Notes under the pieces: model-generated
Databases searched by the model: none
What the model saw: the letters and a program-made list of their open reading frames with translations, nothing else
What the model was told of the DNA's origin: nothing
Position numbers and translations under genes: made by a program
Part shown: positions 43,127 through 56,400 of the stretch, piece after piece
How the letters are laid out: each line of letters starts with the position of its first letter
Position numbering within the stretch: position 1 is the first letter of the stretch
NCBI RefSeq assembly: GCF_033978795.1
Contig: NC_084618.1
Coordinates: forward strand, 14,636,829 to 14,700,828
DNA: 64,000 nucleotides
Source of the DNA: Nerophis ophidion
Taxonomy: Eukaryota; Chordata; Actinopteri; Syngnathiformes; Syngnathidae
Direction of reading: 5' to 3'

Positions 43127-43793
43127 TTACACATATCCACATAGGTTTTATTGGTCCAAAATATATTTTGCCCTGTCAGTTGGAATACATAATTTTGTCA
43201 GACCTTTAACATCAAAACTGTATTTGCCATAATGATGTGCAGTGCTGTTTTTAAATGACCGCAAGTCTTGAACTATACAAAGTATTTTAATGGTTGAAAT
43301 ATGCGCTTTGGAGCCATATTCGAGTTGTTACGGTAACCTACGTCACAGCAGCTCAGACCAGGAACTAAGCAAAGTGGGCGGGGTTTGTTTTCAGAACAGC
43401 CAGCTCCAAACGCGTGTGTCAGGAACAGATGCGGAAGCAGATTTTTACATGTTTATATATCATATTGTAGGTGTTTAGTACACTTTGCATTCGTATTTTG
43501 CTGTTTTTTTTACATTTTGTTGTGTTTTGCTTGGTTTGAGAAGTAAAAAATGTTCATATGTTGTTAATATTCAGCGTTTTATTGTTCATAGTTAATATTG
43601 TCAATCCCTCTTCCTTTATTTTCATGTACAATTTGGGCGTCACATTCAGTAAAAAACTGTAAAATTCCATTTTGGTTTTTTAAGGTGGTCTGTTGTTAGA
43701 ACTCTATGGGACATTGTAACTTTTGGTATCAGTGTTCCTGGAAAAAAGGGACCCCAAAACACAGCATATTTGTACAGCTAAATGTGTATATAT
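43127..43793. other. No gene seen
   Basis: AT-rich unassigned DNA between the composite repeat and the hAT element. No recognisable frame or repeat ends. Confidence 0.45.
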
Positions 43794-44487
43794 CAGTGTT
43801 TTTCAACCTTTTTTGAGACAAGGAACATTTTTTCCGTATTAAAAATCCAGAGGCACACCACCAGCAGAAAACGTTAAAAAATGAAACTCCACCAGGTTTT
43901 CCTCGTGCCTTATTTTGAGTTTGTTGGTGTTTTCCTGTGTTTAGTGCTTTAGTTCTTCCCTTGTGTTGTTATTTTGGTGTTTTCCTGTAGCAGTTTTATG
44001 TCTTCCTTTGAGCGCTATTCCCCGCACCTGCTTTGCGTTAGCAAGCAAGGCTATTGAAGTTGTTATTCTTCTTTGTTGTGCCATGTTATGCACGGATGTA
44101 CTTTGTGGACGCCGTCCGTCTCTGCTCCACACGCTGCAAGTTTTTGCTGTCGTCCAGCATTCTGTTTCTGTTTACATTACCAGTTCAGTTTTTCGTTTCA
44201 TTTTACATAGCCATCCCTATAGTTTATTGCCATTTTTGGCTTAAGTGTTACATACCTTTTTTTACCTGCATGCTGTGGTTTGCATGTTGGGATCACAGTT
44301 CTACAGCCAAGTTCTACACAGCACAGACACTAAGGAACGGCACAGTATTTACAGATTATAATTATTCATTTGCAAAAAAAAAAATTTTTTTGGACCACTT
44401 AGGTGAAGTTGCATCATTTCCCACGGCACACCAGACAATATCTAACGGGACACGAGTGTGCCGCGGCACAGTGGTTGAAAAAAAATT
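43794..44487 (+). mobile_element. Degenerate Charlie-like hAT element
   Basis: Starts CAGTGTTTTTCAACC, and near the other end has GCGGCACAGTGGTTGAAAAA, the inverted counterpart with a damaged tip. The flanks GTGTATAT and GGTATATAT are similar and may be the worn target duplication. No transposase is visible. Confidence 0.6.
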
Positions 44488-44606
44488 GGTATATATAATG
44501 TATACACACATGCACATTGGCCCCCACCAGATATTTTTTTTTCTCTCAAAATATTTGCCCAGCTCTGCTGTATTTGATAACACATTGCAAGATGGCACCA
44601 TGAATT

Positions 44607-44734
44607 GATTAACGTGGACCCCGACTTAAACAAGTTGAAAAACTTATTGGGGTGTTACCATTTAGTGGTCAATTGTACGGAATATGTACTGTACTGTGCA
44701 ATCTACTAATAAAAGTATCAATCAATCAATCAAA
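44607..44734 (+). mobile_element. LINE 3'-end fragment with an (ATCA)n tail
   Basis: Reverse complement of the 3' end of the element at 20250, including ACTGTACTGTGCAATCTACT and the AATCAATCAATC tail. About 128 bp. Confidence 0.8.
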
Positions 44735-45059
44735 ACCCTGACACATCTGGAGTGGGGAATTGCAAACGTGGAACAAATGCCAGTAGCAATGTAAAACCAC
44801 CAAATATAATTAACAGCAATAATTAAGAAAAAAAAAAAAATGAAATATGCTTACCTCGCAACTCATCAAGTCAAAGTTGAGTCTGGGGTGTGTGGCTCTA
44901 GTCGGCTAGGACAATAGAATAGAATAACGCGTCATGTTCAGATAACACACAACAACGTGTACACTGCAATGTAAACAGTAATATAAAAAATGCCAGCGCC
45001 ATTATTTAAACCTAAATATCCTGGCTTTTTACACTTGGAGCCATCTGAGAAGTTGCTAT

Positions 45060-45720
45060 AGTTTCCTATGTTATCATGCTAACCATAGCATGCTAACATT
45101 TTTGCTATTTTTTTTTTTTTACATTTAAATGTAAACATCATGGCTATTGATGCTTGGTGTCGTGTTGAAAGGATGCTAAATTATCCATGTTATCAAGCCA
45201 ATGTTAGCATGCTAAAATGCCATGCTAGTATTTTAGCTAATTGTATTCATTTGAATCGATAAAAATATGGATTTTGATACTTGGCGACATGTTACCGTTA
45301 GCATGCTAACACTTTCTTTTTATAATTTAGCTATGTTTAAAAATAACAATGTGATTTTGATACTTAGTACCGTCTTGTAAGTATGCTAATGTTAGCATGC
45401 TAAAATGTTATGCTAGTATTTTAGCAAATTATATTCATTTGAACCTATACAGCCCTGCGATGAGTTGACGACTTGTCCAGGGTGTACACCGCCTTCCGCC
45501 CGATTGTAGCTGAGATAGGCACCAGTGCCGCCCATGACCCCAAAGGGAATAAGCGGTAGAAAATGGATGGATGGATGGATGAACCTATACAAATATGGAT
45601 TTTTGATACTTGGTGACATGATACTGTTAGCATGCTAACACTTTCTTTTAGTAATTTAGCTATGTTTAAACCTACAAATCTGGGATTTTGATACTTGGTA
45701 CCATCTTGTGAGTATGCTAA
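45060..45720. repeat. Repeats around the palindrome TTAGCATGCTAA
   Basis: GTTAGCATGCTAA or close forms recur near 45076, 45205, 45296, 45386 and 45629, separated by related AT-rich spacers with TTTTGATACTTGG. The spacing is about 90-115 bp outside the SINE. This is a diverged tandem repeat, interrupted by the SINE at 45451. Confidence 0.75.
45451..45580 (+). mobile_element. 5'-truncated SINE with target duplication
   Basis: The 3' half of the TGGA-tailed SINE, flanked by the direct repeat GAACCTATAC at 45441-45450 and 45581-45590. Confidence 0.9.
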
Positions 45721-45721
45721 T

Positions 45722-46782
<1,061 letters not shown>

Positions 46783-46957
46783 CATATGTACAGTATATAT
46801 GCATATGTACAGTATATATGTACAGTATATATGCATATGTACAGTATATATGCATATGTACAGTATATATGTACAGTATATACGCATATGTACAGTATAT
46901 ACGCATATGTACAGTATATACAGTATGTACAGTATATATGCATATGTACAGTATATT
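46783..46957. repeat. Minisatellite of GTACAGTATATATGCATAT units
   Basis: Units of 12 to 18 bp made of ACAGTATATATGCATATGT and a shorter ACAGTATATATGT form alternate for about 175 bp. Frames reading MYSIYAYVQYI on both strands come from it. Confidence 0.9.
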
Positions 46958-47015
46958 CAACTTTCACACTATTATTAGGGACAAAGCTGCACGAGTGACA
47001 AGTCAATATTTTTTT

Positions 47016-47021
47016 TTTATT
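47016..47021 (-). terminator. Possible poly(A) signal of bdp1
   Basis: AATAAA on the minus strand about 120 bp after the bdp1 stop codon. The first canonical hexamer downstream of the stop; no other evidence of use. Confidence 0.4.
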
Positions 47022-47138
47022 ATGACTACTTAAAAAAATAACGCATCTGAGTAAATTGAAAATATACAGGTACATAAAGTGCATGTAAAATGAACACAAT
47101 AATTGTAATAAATTAAAAAGTGAGCTGGTTCTCGTTTG

Positions 47139-47433
47139 CTAGACTTCAGTAAATATGTCACTTAGGAAGAACTGGGACACGTCGCTGGGCTCCGGCTGGA
47201 CCGCCTCGCCGTCGTCGTGCTCACACGCCGAAACCTGCGAGGACGCAACGAGGGCGTCGTCGTTGGCGTGGGGCTGTGGAGCGCTGCTAAGCTCGGCCGC
47301 GGCTAAGTGGCTCTCAACCGGCGGGTGCGTGGTCGTGGTGCGGGGCGCAGGCGTGGGTTTCTTTCTCCGTGAACGCCTGGAAGCAGCGACACTGGGCGTG
47401 CTTGTCAAAAAGGAGAGGAAACCTTTGGGCTTC
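47139..47433 (-). CDS. bdp1: bdp1 last exon
   Basis: Acceptor TGCTTTTTTAG; ends with TAG at 47139-47141. Encodes KPKGFLSFLTS, a basic then Pro-rich middle, and the C-terminus SQFFLSDIFTEV, which matches the closing (F)FSDIF(I)EV of vertebrate BDP1. Confidence 0.9.
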
Positions 47434-50400
47434 CTAAAAAAGCAAAAACAAATCGGCAGATCAAACGGAAGAATTGATCGTAGAAAATCATTGAAATAGA
47501 AATAATCTCGTCAAACTGTGGCTATCAATTTAGCACATTAGCAAACAAAAGAAGTTCATTTGAAAAACTTTAACAATAAAAGCCTAAAGACAAACTTTGT
47601 AAACAATCTTAAAGGCCTACTGAAACCCACTACTACCGACCACGCAGTCTGATAGTTTATATATCAATGATGAAATATTAAATTGCAACACATGCAAATA
47701 CGGCCTTTTTAGTTTACTAAATTGCAATTTTAAATTTCGCGCGGAAGTATCATGCTAAAACATCGCGGTATGATGACGCGTGCGTGTAACGTCACGCATT
47801 GTAGAGGACATCTTGTTCCAGCACCGTTCCCAGCTGTAAGTCGTCTGTTTTTATCGCATAATTCCACAGTATTATGGACGTCTGTGTTGCTGAATCTTTT
47901 GCAATCTGTTCAATGAGTAATGGAGACGTCAAAGAAGAAAGCTGTAGGTGGCCGACTTTAGCAACACAAACACAGCCGGTGTTTCATTGTTTACATTGAC
48001 GGTGAAGCTTTACTATGGAACAGAGCGGTCAAGCGAACACGGTTGGATTGGACCACACACACAAAGTACAGTGTTTTATGCAGCGATCATTTCAAAAGAT
48101 CATGTTTCGAAGATGGTCCCTTGCGAAGGGCAGAGATGGGCATCGCCACCACCCGTCGACTGGTGCTGAAGAAAGGTGCGGGCCGACCTTCAGGTTGTAT
48201 AGGTACAACCATATAATCTCACTAAAATACTAGTAACGCAATAAGCAGATAAGGGATTTGCCAGAATTATCCTAGTAAATGTGTGTAATAACATCTGAAT
48301 CACTCCCACTACCCTCGTCTTTTTTTTTCTTTTTTTTTCTAGTCCTTCACTCTCACTTTCCTCATCCACGAATATTTCATCCTCGCTCAAATTAATGGGG
48401 AAATCGTCGCTTTCTTGGCCCTAATCGCTCTCGCTGCTGGTGGCCATGATTGTAAACAATGTTCAGACGTGATGAGCTCCACAACCCGTGACGTCACACG
48501 CACATCGTCTGCTACTTCCGGTACAGGCAAGGCTTTTTTATTAGCGACCAAAAGTTGCGAACTTTATCGTGGATGTTCTCTACTAAATCCTTTCAGCAAA
48601 AATATGGCAATATCGCGAAATGATCAAGTATGACACATAGAATGGACCTGCTATCCCCGTTTAAAAAAGGAAAATCTCCTTTCAGTAGGCCTTTAACTTC
48701 AACAGCAAGTGAGTCTGCTTACTTCGCGTAAACTTCCTGCCTTTCTTCTTCTTCTTCTTCTTCTTCTTCTTCACTTCTTGCCTTTAAAGCCCTTTGTTGA
48801 GGCTGCCGCTTCTTTTGGGTCGAGTGTCGCAAAAAAGTAGAATGCGCTCGCCGCGGTAATCCTTCAAGCCGCGGACTGAACTTGACTCTCGCATGGGAGT
48901 GTGGAAATGAGTACTAGACTGTGCCGTTCACAGGGTTCTTATGGACCAAACCTTTGTCACCTTTTGGGAGAACTTGCTGTGCTCGACGGTCCGGCCGAAG
49001 CACACGCCTGGTGGCGCTCTGGTGGGGCGAGAGGATCCACAATGGCTGGAGTCTGACGTTAAAAAAAAAAAGAAATCACATATTAGGAGTCCAACCCAGT
49101 AAGGCCTGTGTAATTTAATAACAAAGATGATCGCACACAGTTAGGGGACAATTGCGCTACCTAGTGGGGAAGTTGGTGAACTACCGTTTAAAGCAGGGGT
49201 GTCCACAAAACTACAAACTAAAAAATGTGGTTGCCATTTTTATACACCCAAAACCAGTCCAAAATGTGGACCTGTCAGAACACTTCTCCACAATGAATCA
49301 GTCCATCTTAGATTAGCTCGGGCCCAGCGAAGCCGGGCGGCGTTTCTGGGTGTTGTTGATAAATGGCTTTGGCTTTGCATAGCAGAGTTTTAATTTGCAC
49401 TTACAGATGTAGCGACCAACTGTAGTTACTGACAGTGGTTTTCTGACATGTTCCTGAGCCCAAGTGGTGAAATCCTTTACACACTGATGTCGCTTTTTGA
49501 TGCAGTACCGCCTGAGGGACTGCATTGCCGCTTACTTGCAGTGATTTCTCCAGACTGTAGATGGTGAATTCCCTAAATTCCTTGCAATAGCTGCTTGAGA
49601 AATGTGATTTTTAAACTGTTGGACGATTTGCTCAGGCATTTGTTGACAAAGTGGTGACCCTCGCACCATCCCCGAAATCAGCCTACTCCATTTTGAAAAT
49701 GATGACAGGTGAAGTGTCACTCGTGACGTGACGAGTTTGACCCAGCGGAAATTTTAGGCATATGCTAATTATTTTGCGAAAGGAGTCTGACTCGGCGGAT
49801 ATTCTAAGCAGGCGCATACTATACTGTATACCCGGCGGCAATTCAAGGAAATACGGTAGCTGTGAACTGCACGTTGGACACTCCTGGTTTAATCCATGTT
49901 GTTTAAAGATGTCTTTCAAAATCTAAATGCCATGCTGCCACTATCGTGTTATTACTACAATCCATTGAACAATACGCTACTCCGTGCATTACCATGGTGG
50001 TTGCCGTCTCTTCGGCGGACACGAGGACATCAGGCGTGGAACCATCTGGACCTGCTCTCACATTCTCCACAGCAAGACTGGAGTGCGGGGGGTATGGACA
50101 AAAAGGGGCGGCCATTGAAAACCAATAATACTGGATACTGAAGACAAAGCCGATTTCAGGCACTGACCTTTGCTGCACTGACTGATTTGGGTCACAGATG
50201 AAAGGAGGCAGCTGGGCGCTGGGGTTCAACACCTCCTCCACGGCGTCAACGGGGATCTCAGTCAGGGATAGGATGAAAAACGGCTCGTCGGGATCCGAGG
50301 GTACTGACAGTGCTGAGGTGGGAGAAGACACATTGCTGGTCAACGTCTTGATTGAAGCGCGCAACATTAGAATTAAACGACCAACCGTCTTGAAGTATCG

Positions 50401-53400
50401 AGAGACTTGCAAAAGTCTGCTCCTGTCCAGTGCTCGACGTGGATTCACCCTACGATCGTCGGGGACAGAAACAAACCTTTAATTCTTTAAGACCAAATGT
50501 CACAAGAACCCGCTGGGCAGGTGTGACCCAAAAACACATACACTCCCTTACCTGGGTGGTACACTCCATTGCCGATGGCCCAATAGCACCCTCTACTGGC
50601 TTGACGGGCTCAGGCAAGATCTCTTGAGAAGCAGGCGCTCTGACAGCATCTAGGGGCAACAATTGAAGATTCTGAAGAATGAAGGAAAACATATTCTAAA
50701 ACGAGGATTCATAGTCTTGACTATTAAAACCTGAATCTGCTTTGGCTGCCACTTGTCGGGCTTGTCGACCACTTTTTCCAAGGTTGGGTTTGGGTTTAAC
50801 AAGTCTGCTTCTTCTAGTTGTGGTGGTTTTTGGCAAGGGCGGCTCGTTAGCTCTTTGAATGTAAGGTAAAAGAAAAAATATAAGTCAGCAGACAGTTGTG
50901 TTGATAGCCTATCCTGCAATAAAAATATAGAGCTTACTTTTGAAGGGGCTGTGTCTCTGTCATCATTTTATTGGTTTGTAGAGTTTTAGAATGTTCCGGG
51001 ACAGTATCTTGACAAAGCAGCTGTGTGTTTGAGGGGGCAGCAGCAATATTTTGGTCATCAGATTTCAAGTAGTTAATATCCTCCTTTTTGTCCTGACAAG
51101 GAGCCTTGTAGACTTCTTCGTTGCTCTTTTCTTCAGTTTCCATGACAACTTTCTCATCAATTTCAAAACGTGGGCCTGCACTCTTTTTTTCTACTACATG
51201 ACATTCTGAGGTTCTACTAAAGGATTCGCCACCATCTTTTGACTGTGATGTTGAGCGTATCGCTCTGGCGGGGAACCTCAGAGCGGGTTTGACTTTGGGG
51301 AGGCATTGCCGTCTTTGACTTGTTCCTGAGTCAGCTTCCTTGTTTTTATCACTGGACGATGACAAGTCTTCTGTAGGCTGATATGCAAGACATATTTCCA
51401 ATGGCGAAGTGACACTTTGACTCATCTCAGAGGTTGCTGGTGATTCAGCTTCAACGCTTCGGTCGTCAGAAGATTCACACTTTAAGTCGGATTTTGAGAC
51501 TTTTTCCAAATGGTTGCTAACTTTGTGAATTGTAGACTGGTTTGCATTAGCTCCAACTCCACCCGGACAGTCTAGGGTTGTATCTGATGGTACCACATTA
51601 TTAGAAGAACTCTGAGTTACTTCTGCATCAAACCTCACAGTCTCATTTGCAGCTCCAAATATTGCTTCTTTGACTCCTGTGTTTTCTTTACTCGCATCCA
51701 CCACTGGTAAACTAGACTCTTCCTGGTGAGCAAGTTCAACTGCCTTCTTCTCCTGACTAGAAGTTAGTTCCGCTCTAGGAACCAAACTGGTGCTAGAATC
51801 CATGGATGGTATCAAAGCTGACTCTTTTGGGCTTGGTTTCTCTGGGGAGAAAGTACAAGTTGGTTGTGGTTCTACTTCAGTTGTTATTTTGCCGGTGCAT
51901 TCCAGATTTGTAGACATAATTGTTTCTTTTGTGCTTTGAGGTTTAGACCGTGCACTTTTTGATATCTGTGAAAGGTTTGGTTTTGGTTTGACCCTTTGGA
52001 ATCGATTCCTCTTGGTGGGCTGTAATTGCGAGGGTTCACTCAAGCTCTGACATGCATAAACCTCTGGCAAGGCGTCATGACCTCTACTTTCTTGGATTGA
52101 ACACGTCTTTGACTCCTGAGCTAGCAGTTCTGTGACTGCATCACCAGATGCTGCCGCTTTATGAGGACCAAATTCAATATTTTCGCCATCTGTGGGTTTT
52201 GGCTCACTGCTGAGCTGATTAGAAAGCCGAGTACTTGTATTCACCTCACTAGAAGACAGTTCCTCTTTAGATACCTGAATAGGGCTGAAGTTCATGGCTG
52301 TTGTAACAAATGATGCAGAATCGGCACTTGCAGTTGCTTCCTCAGCAAGGGAGGTAATTGTTGTCGTCGAAGTTGATTCGAGTTTTGAAGACTGACTGGT
52401 CTCATTTGGGGCTTGAGGTTTGGACCGTGCACCTTTTGATATGTGTGAAAGATTAGGTTTTGGTTTGAATCGGTGGAATCGATTCCTTCTAAAGGGTTGT
52501 GATGACTGGACTTCGCTAGAGTTCTGACCTTCATGTACCTCTAGCATGGAGTCATTAATTTCACATTCTTGTACCAAAGGCATGCTTGACTCTTGAGCTA
52601 GTTGTTCTGTGACTGCATCATCAGATGCTGCGTCTTTATTTGGACTACATTCAACCTTTTTCTTTTCAGCATTCATGGTTTTTGGTTCACTACTAAGCTG
52701 ATTAGCAAGTCTTGTACCTGTATTCTTCATCGCACTAGAAGCCAGTTCCTCTGTAGATACCTGATCAGAGCTCAAGTTCATGGTTGTTGTCACAAATGAA
52801 GCAGAATCGGCACTTTGACCTGTTTTCTCTGGAGAGAAGATACAAGTTGGCTGTGGTTCTACCTTACTTGTTGTCGTCCCAGTTGATTCCAGCTTTGAAG
52901 ATTGACTAGTCTCTTCATTGACTTGAGGTTCAGACAGTTTTCTTTTTGATATCTGTGTAAGGTTTGGTTTTGGTTTGACTCGTTGAAATCGATTTCTCTT
53001 TAAAAGTGGAGATGAATGGAGTTCTCTAGAGTTCTGACCTTCATGTACCTCTGGCATTTCATCCTCAAATCCACCTTTTTGGATCAACGGCATGCTTGAC
53101 TTTTGAGCTAGTGGTTCTGTGACTGTATCATCAGATGCTGCCTCTTTGTTTGCACCATATTCAATCTTTTCGGCATCTGTGGATTTTGGTTCACTACTAA
53201 GCTGATCATCACATCCAGTACTTGTCTCTATCTCACTAAAAGTCAGTTCTTCTGTAGGTACCAAATTAGAGCTGGGGTTCATGGTTGTTAACACAGATGA
53301 AGCAGAATCGGTGCATTGACTTTTTTTCTCAGAAGAGAATGTACACGTTGGCTGTGGTTTTACCATACTTGTCGGCGCCGAAGTTGATTCCAGCTTTGAA

Positions 53401-56400
53401 GAATCACTCGTCTCTTTTGTGGCTTGAGGTTTAGACCGTGCACTTTTTGATATCTGTGAAAGGTTTGGTTTTGGTTTGACTCGGTGGAATCGATTCCTCC
53501 TAAAGTGTGGAGATGACTGGAGTTCGCTAGAGTCCTGACCTTCATGTGCCTCTGGCACGTTGTCATTAAATCCACCTTTTTGGATCAAAGACATGCTGGA
53601 CTCTTGAGCTAGTGGTTCTGCGACTGCATCATCAGCTGCTGCATCTTCATTTGAACCAAATTCAATATGTTCAGCATCTGTGGCTATTTCTTCAATACTG
53701 AGCTGTTTATCATTTTCAGTACTTGTCACTATCTCACCAGAAGTCAGTTCTTCTGGAGGTAACAGATTAGGGCAAACGTCCATGGCTGTTGTCACAGATG
53801 AAGCAGAATTGGCACTTGGATTTGTTTTCGTAGGAGAGAAGGTACAAGTTGGCTGTGGTTTTACCGTACTTGTCGGCGCTGAAGTTGATTCCAGCTTTGA
53901 AGAATCACTAGTCTCTTTTGTGGTTTGAGGTTTAGAACGTGCACTTTTTGATATCTGGGAAAGGTTTGGTTTTGGTTTGACTCGGTGGAATCGATTCCTC
54001 TTAAAGGGTGGAGATGAATTATGTTCGCGAGAGGTCTGACCTTCATGTACCTCTATCATGGCGCCATTATCTTCACCTTTTTGGATCAAATGCATGTTTG
54101 ACTCTTGAGTTAGTGGTTCTGTGACTGCATCATCAAATGCTGCCGCTTCATTTGGACTACAATCAACCTTTTTCTTTTCAGCATCCGTGGGTTTTGATTC
54201 ACTACTAAGTTGATTATCAAGTCTTGTACATGTATTCTTCGTTGCACTAGAAGCCAGTTCCTCTACCAGATTAGAACGCAAACTCATGATTGTTGTCTCA
54301 GATGAAGAAAAATTGGCATCCGGACTGATTTTCTTGGGAGAGGAAGTACAAGTTGGCTGTGGTTCTACCTTACTTGTTGTGGTCCTGGTGGGTCCAGATG
54401 ACAGGTGTTCGCTAGAGTTCTGATCTTCATGTACAACTGGTATGGCAACATAATCGCTACCTGACTCTTGAGCTAGTGTTTCTGTGACTGCAGTCTCAGA
54501 TGCTGCGCTTTCACTTGTTTCAGCGTTTGAAAACTTGGCATCCATTTCAAAATTTTGTTTTTTAGAAAATTGACTCCATTTTGCTATCTCACTAGAAGCC
54601 AGTTCCTCTACCAGATTAGAGCTCAAACTCAGGGTAGTTGTCGCAGATGAAAAAGAATTGACACTAGGACTGATTTTCTTCGGAGAGAAAGTACAAGTTG
54701 GCTGTGGTTCTTCTACCTTACTTGTTGTGGTCCTGGTGGGTCGAGACGACGGGGGTTTGCTAGAGTTCTGATCTTCATGTACAACTGGTAAGGCAACATA
54801 ATCGCTACCTGACTCTTGAGCTAGTGTTTCTGTGACTGCAGCATCAGATGCTGCGCTTTCACTTGTTTCAGCATCTGTAGACATGGCATCCATGTCAAAC
54901 GTCTGTTTTTCGGAAGATTGACTACATTTTGCTATCTTTGAGGACGGTTCTTCAGAGGGGTCTTTCAAAAGGTCAGGAGCAACACTATCGCTCACCATAA
55001 TTGACCCTTGTGATGATGTTTCTGGTTGAGTTTTGGAATGTGCAGCTCTTGAGGCTTTGGCCAAGTTAGGTTTTGGTTTAACTTTGGATGAGCGAGCTAT
55101 TCTGGTCGGTGTGTTTGATTGCAAGGGTCGGGTTAAGTCATGATCTGAAACGTGTCTCAGTTCACAGCATGTCTCCACACCAACGTGAGGTGAGGACTCT
55201 GTGTTTCTTGGCCCAACAGGGGCAGTTTCAAATGCATCCGTCTCTTCCTGGTCTAAAGGTACAGAAATAATTGGCGTGGAGGTGTTTTCTTCAATGAACT
55301 CCGCAACAATTTCCTCTTCCAAACGTCTACTTGTTTCATTTCCACTGTCCGACGGTAAGCCTGTAATTAAACACAAGAGTAAGACCTAAAGTACCAACAC
55401 ATTGCTTCTTCGGAGGGTAATAATGTGATTTGACCTTGCGTGGTGTCTGAATGCGAGAGATGAGACACATTGCCGATAGCCAGCAGGGTTTGAGCAGCCT
55501 CATTGTAGCTCTCCACCTCAGACACTGATGGCAACAACGTAATATTTTCATCAGAGCCGTGTTTATAGTGAGTATGGTCGACTTTGCTTCAGTCTTTGTC
55601 TATAACATGGCACCCGGTAGTCAGTCACGTGAGGGGGCTTTAGGCCAATCTCTGATTGGTCAAAAGCCCCTCACGTGACTACCCGGCGCCATGCTGGGGA
55701 CCGACGTTAAAACCAAATTGGCCATAGTCCCTCTATTCAACATTTGTGTTTGAAAGTAAACAAAAACAAAATAAACATTCTCTACCTACCTCCAGCGTGC
55801 TCAGAGGAAAGTAAGTCTATGACATCCTGAAAGACAAACAAACCATCCCGTGGTTGGCAAACAGGAAGCATACATTTGGCTAGAAATGGATCATAACACA
55901 AACTATTAAACACTGAAACTAAATGACACTGGCTGAATTTAAAGCAAAACATCAATGACAGATGCGGGAAATAAAACTATGAAAGTGTGTTGTTGCGTGA
56001 TACCCTTAATCACTTGACACTTACAACCAGAAGGTCCAGCTGATGCGCAGAAGTTTCTCTTGATCCGGTCTCAATTTGGGCTTGTTCGCACGACGAGTTG
56101 AGGCACAGTTCATCTTGGGACATGTCCAAGACAGACATATCCGCCAAGATATCGAGCTTCGCGGGACAATGGGAGAGGACGCAGGGGTGTGTGTGAGGCA
56201 TGAACTATGAAATGCATGCTAAGACATAACTGATGCAAATATGACAATAAAACACTCGATGGACAGGTCCGACAAAAAATATAAAAACATTCTTACCTCC
56301 TCTACTGCTTCCTCAACCTGGCATATGACGGGGTGGGGGGAGCGCAGGCTGGCGGGCACAAACGCCTGAGTGCTGCCGTCAGACCACAGCTCCTTCATTT

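Noticed and set aside
47155..47499. 114-codon plus-strand frame
   Set aside because: It is the antisense shadow of the bdp1 last exon, whose phase and C-terminus are well supported.
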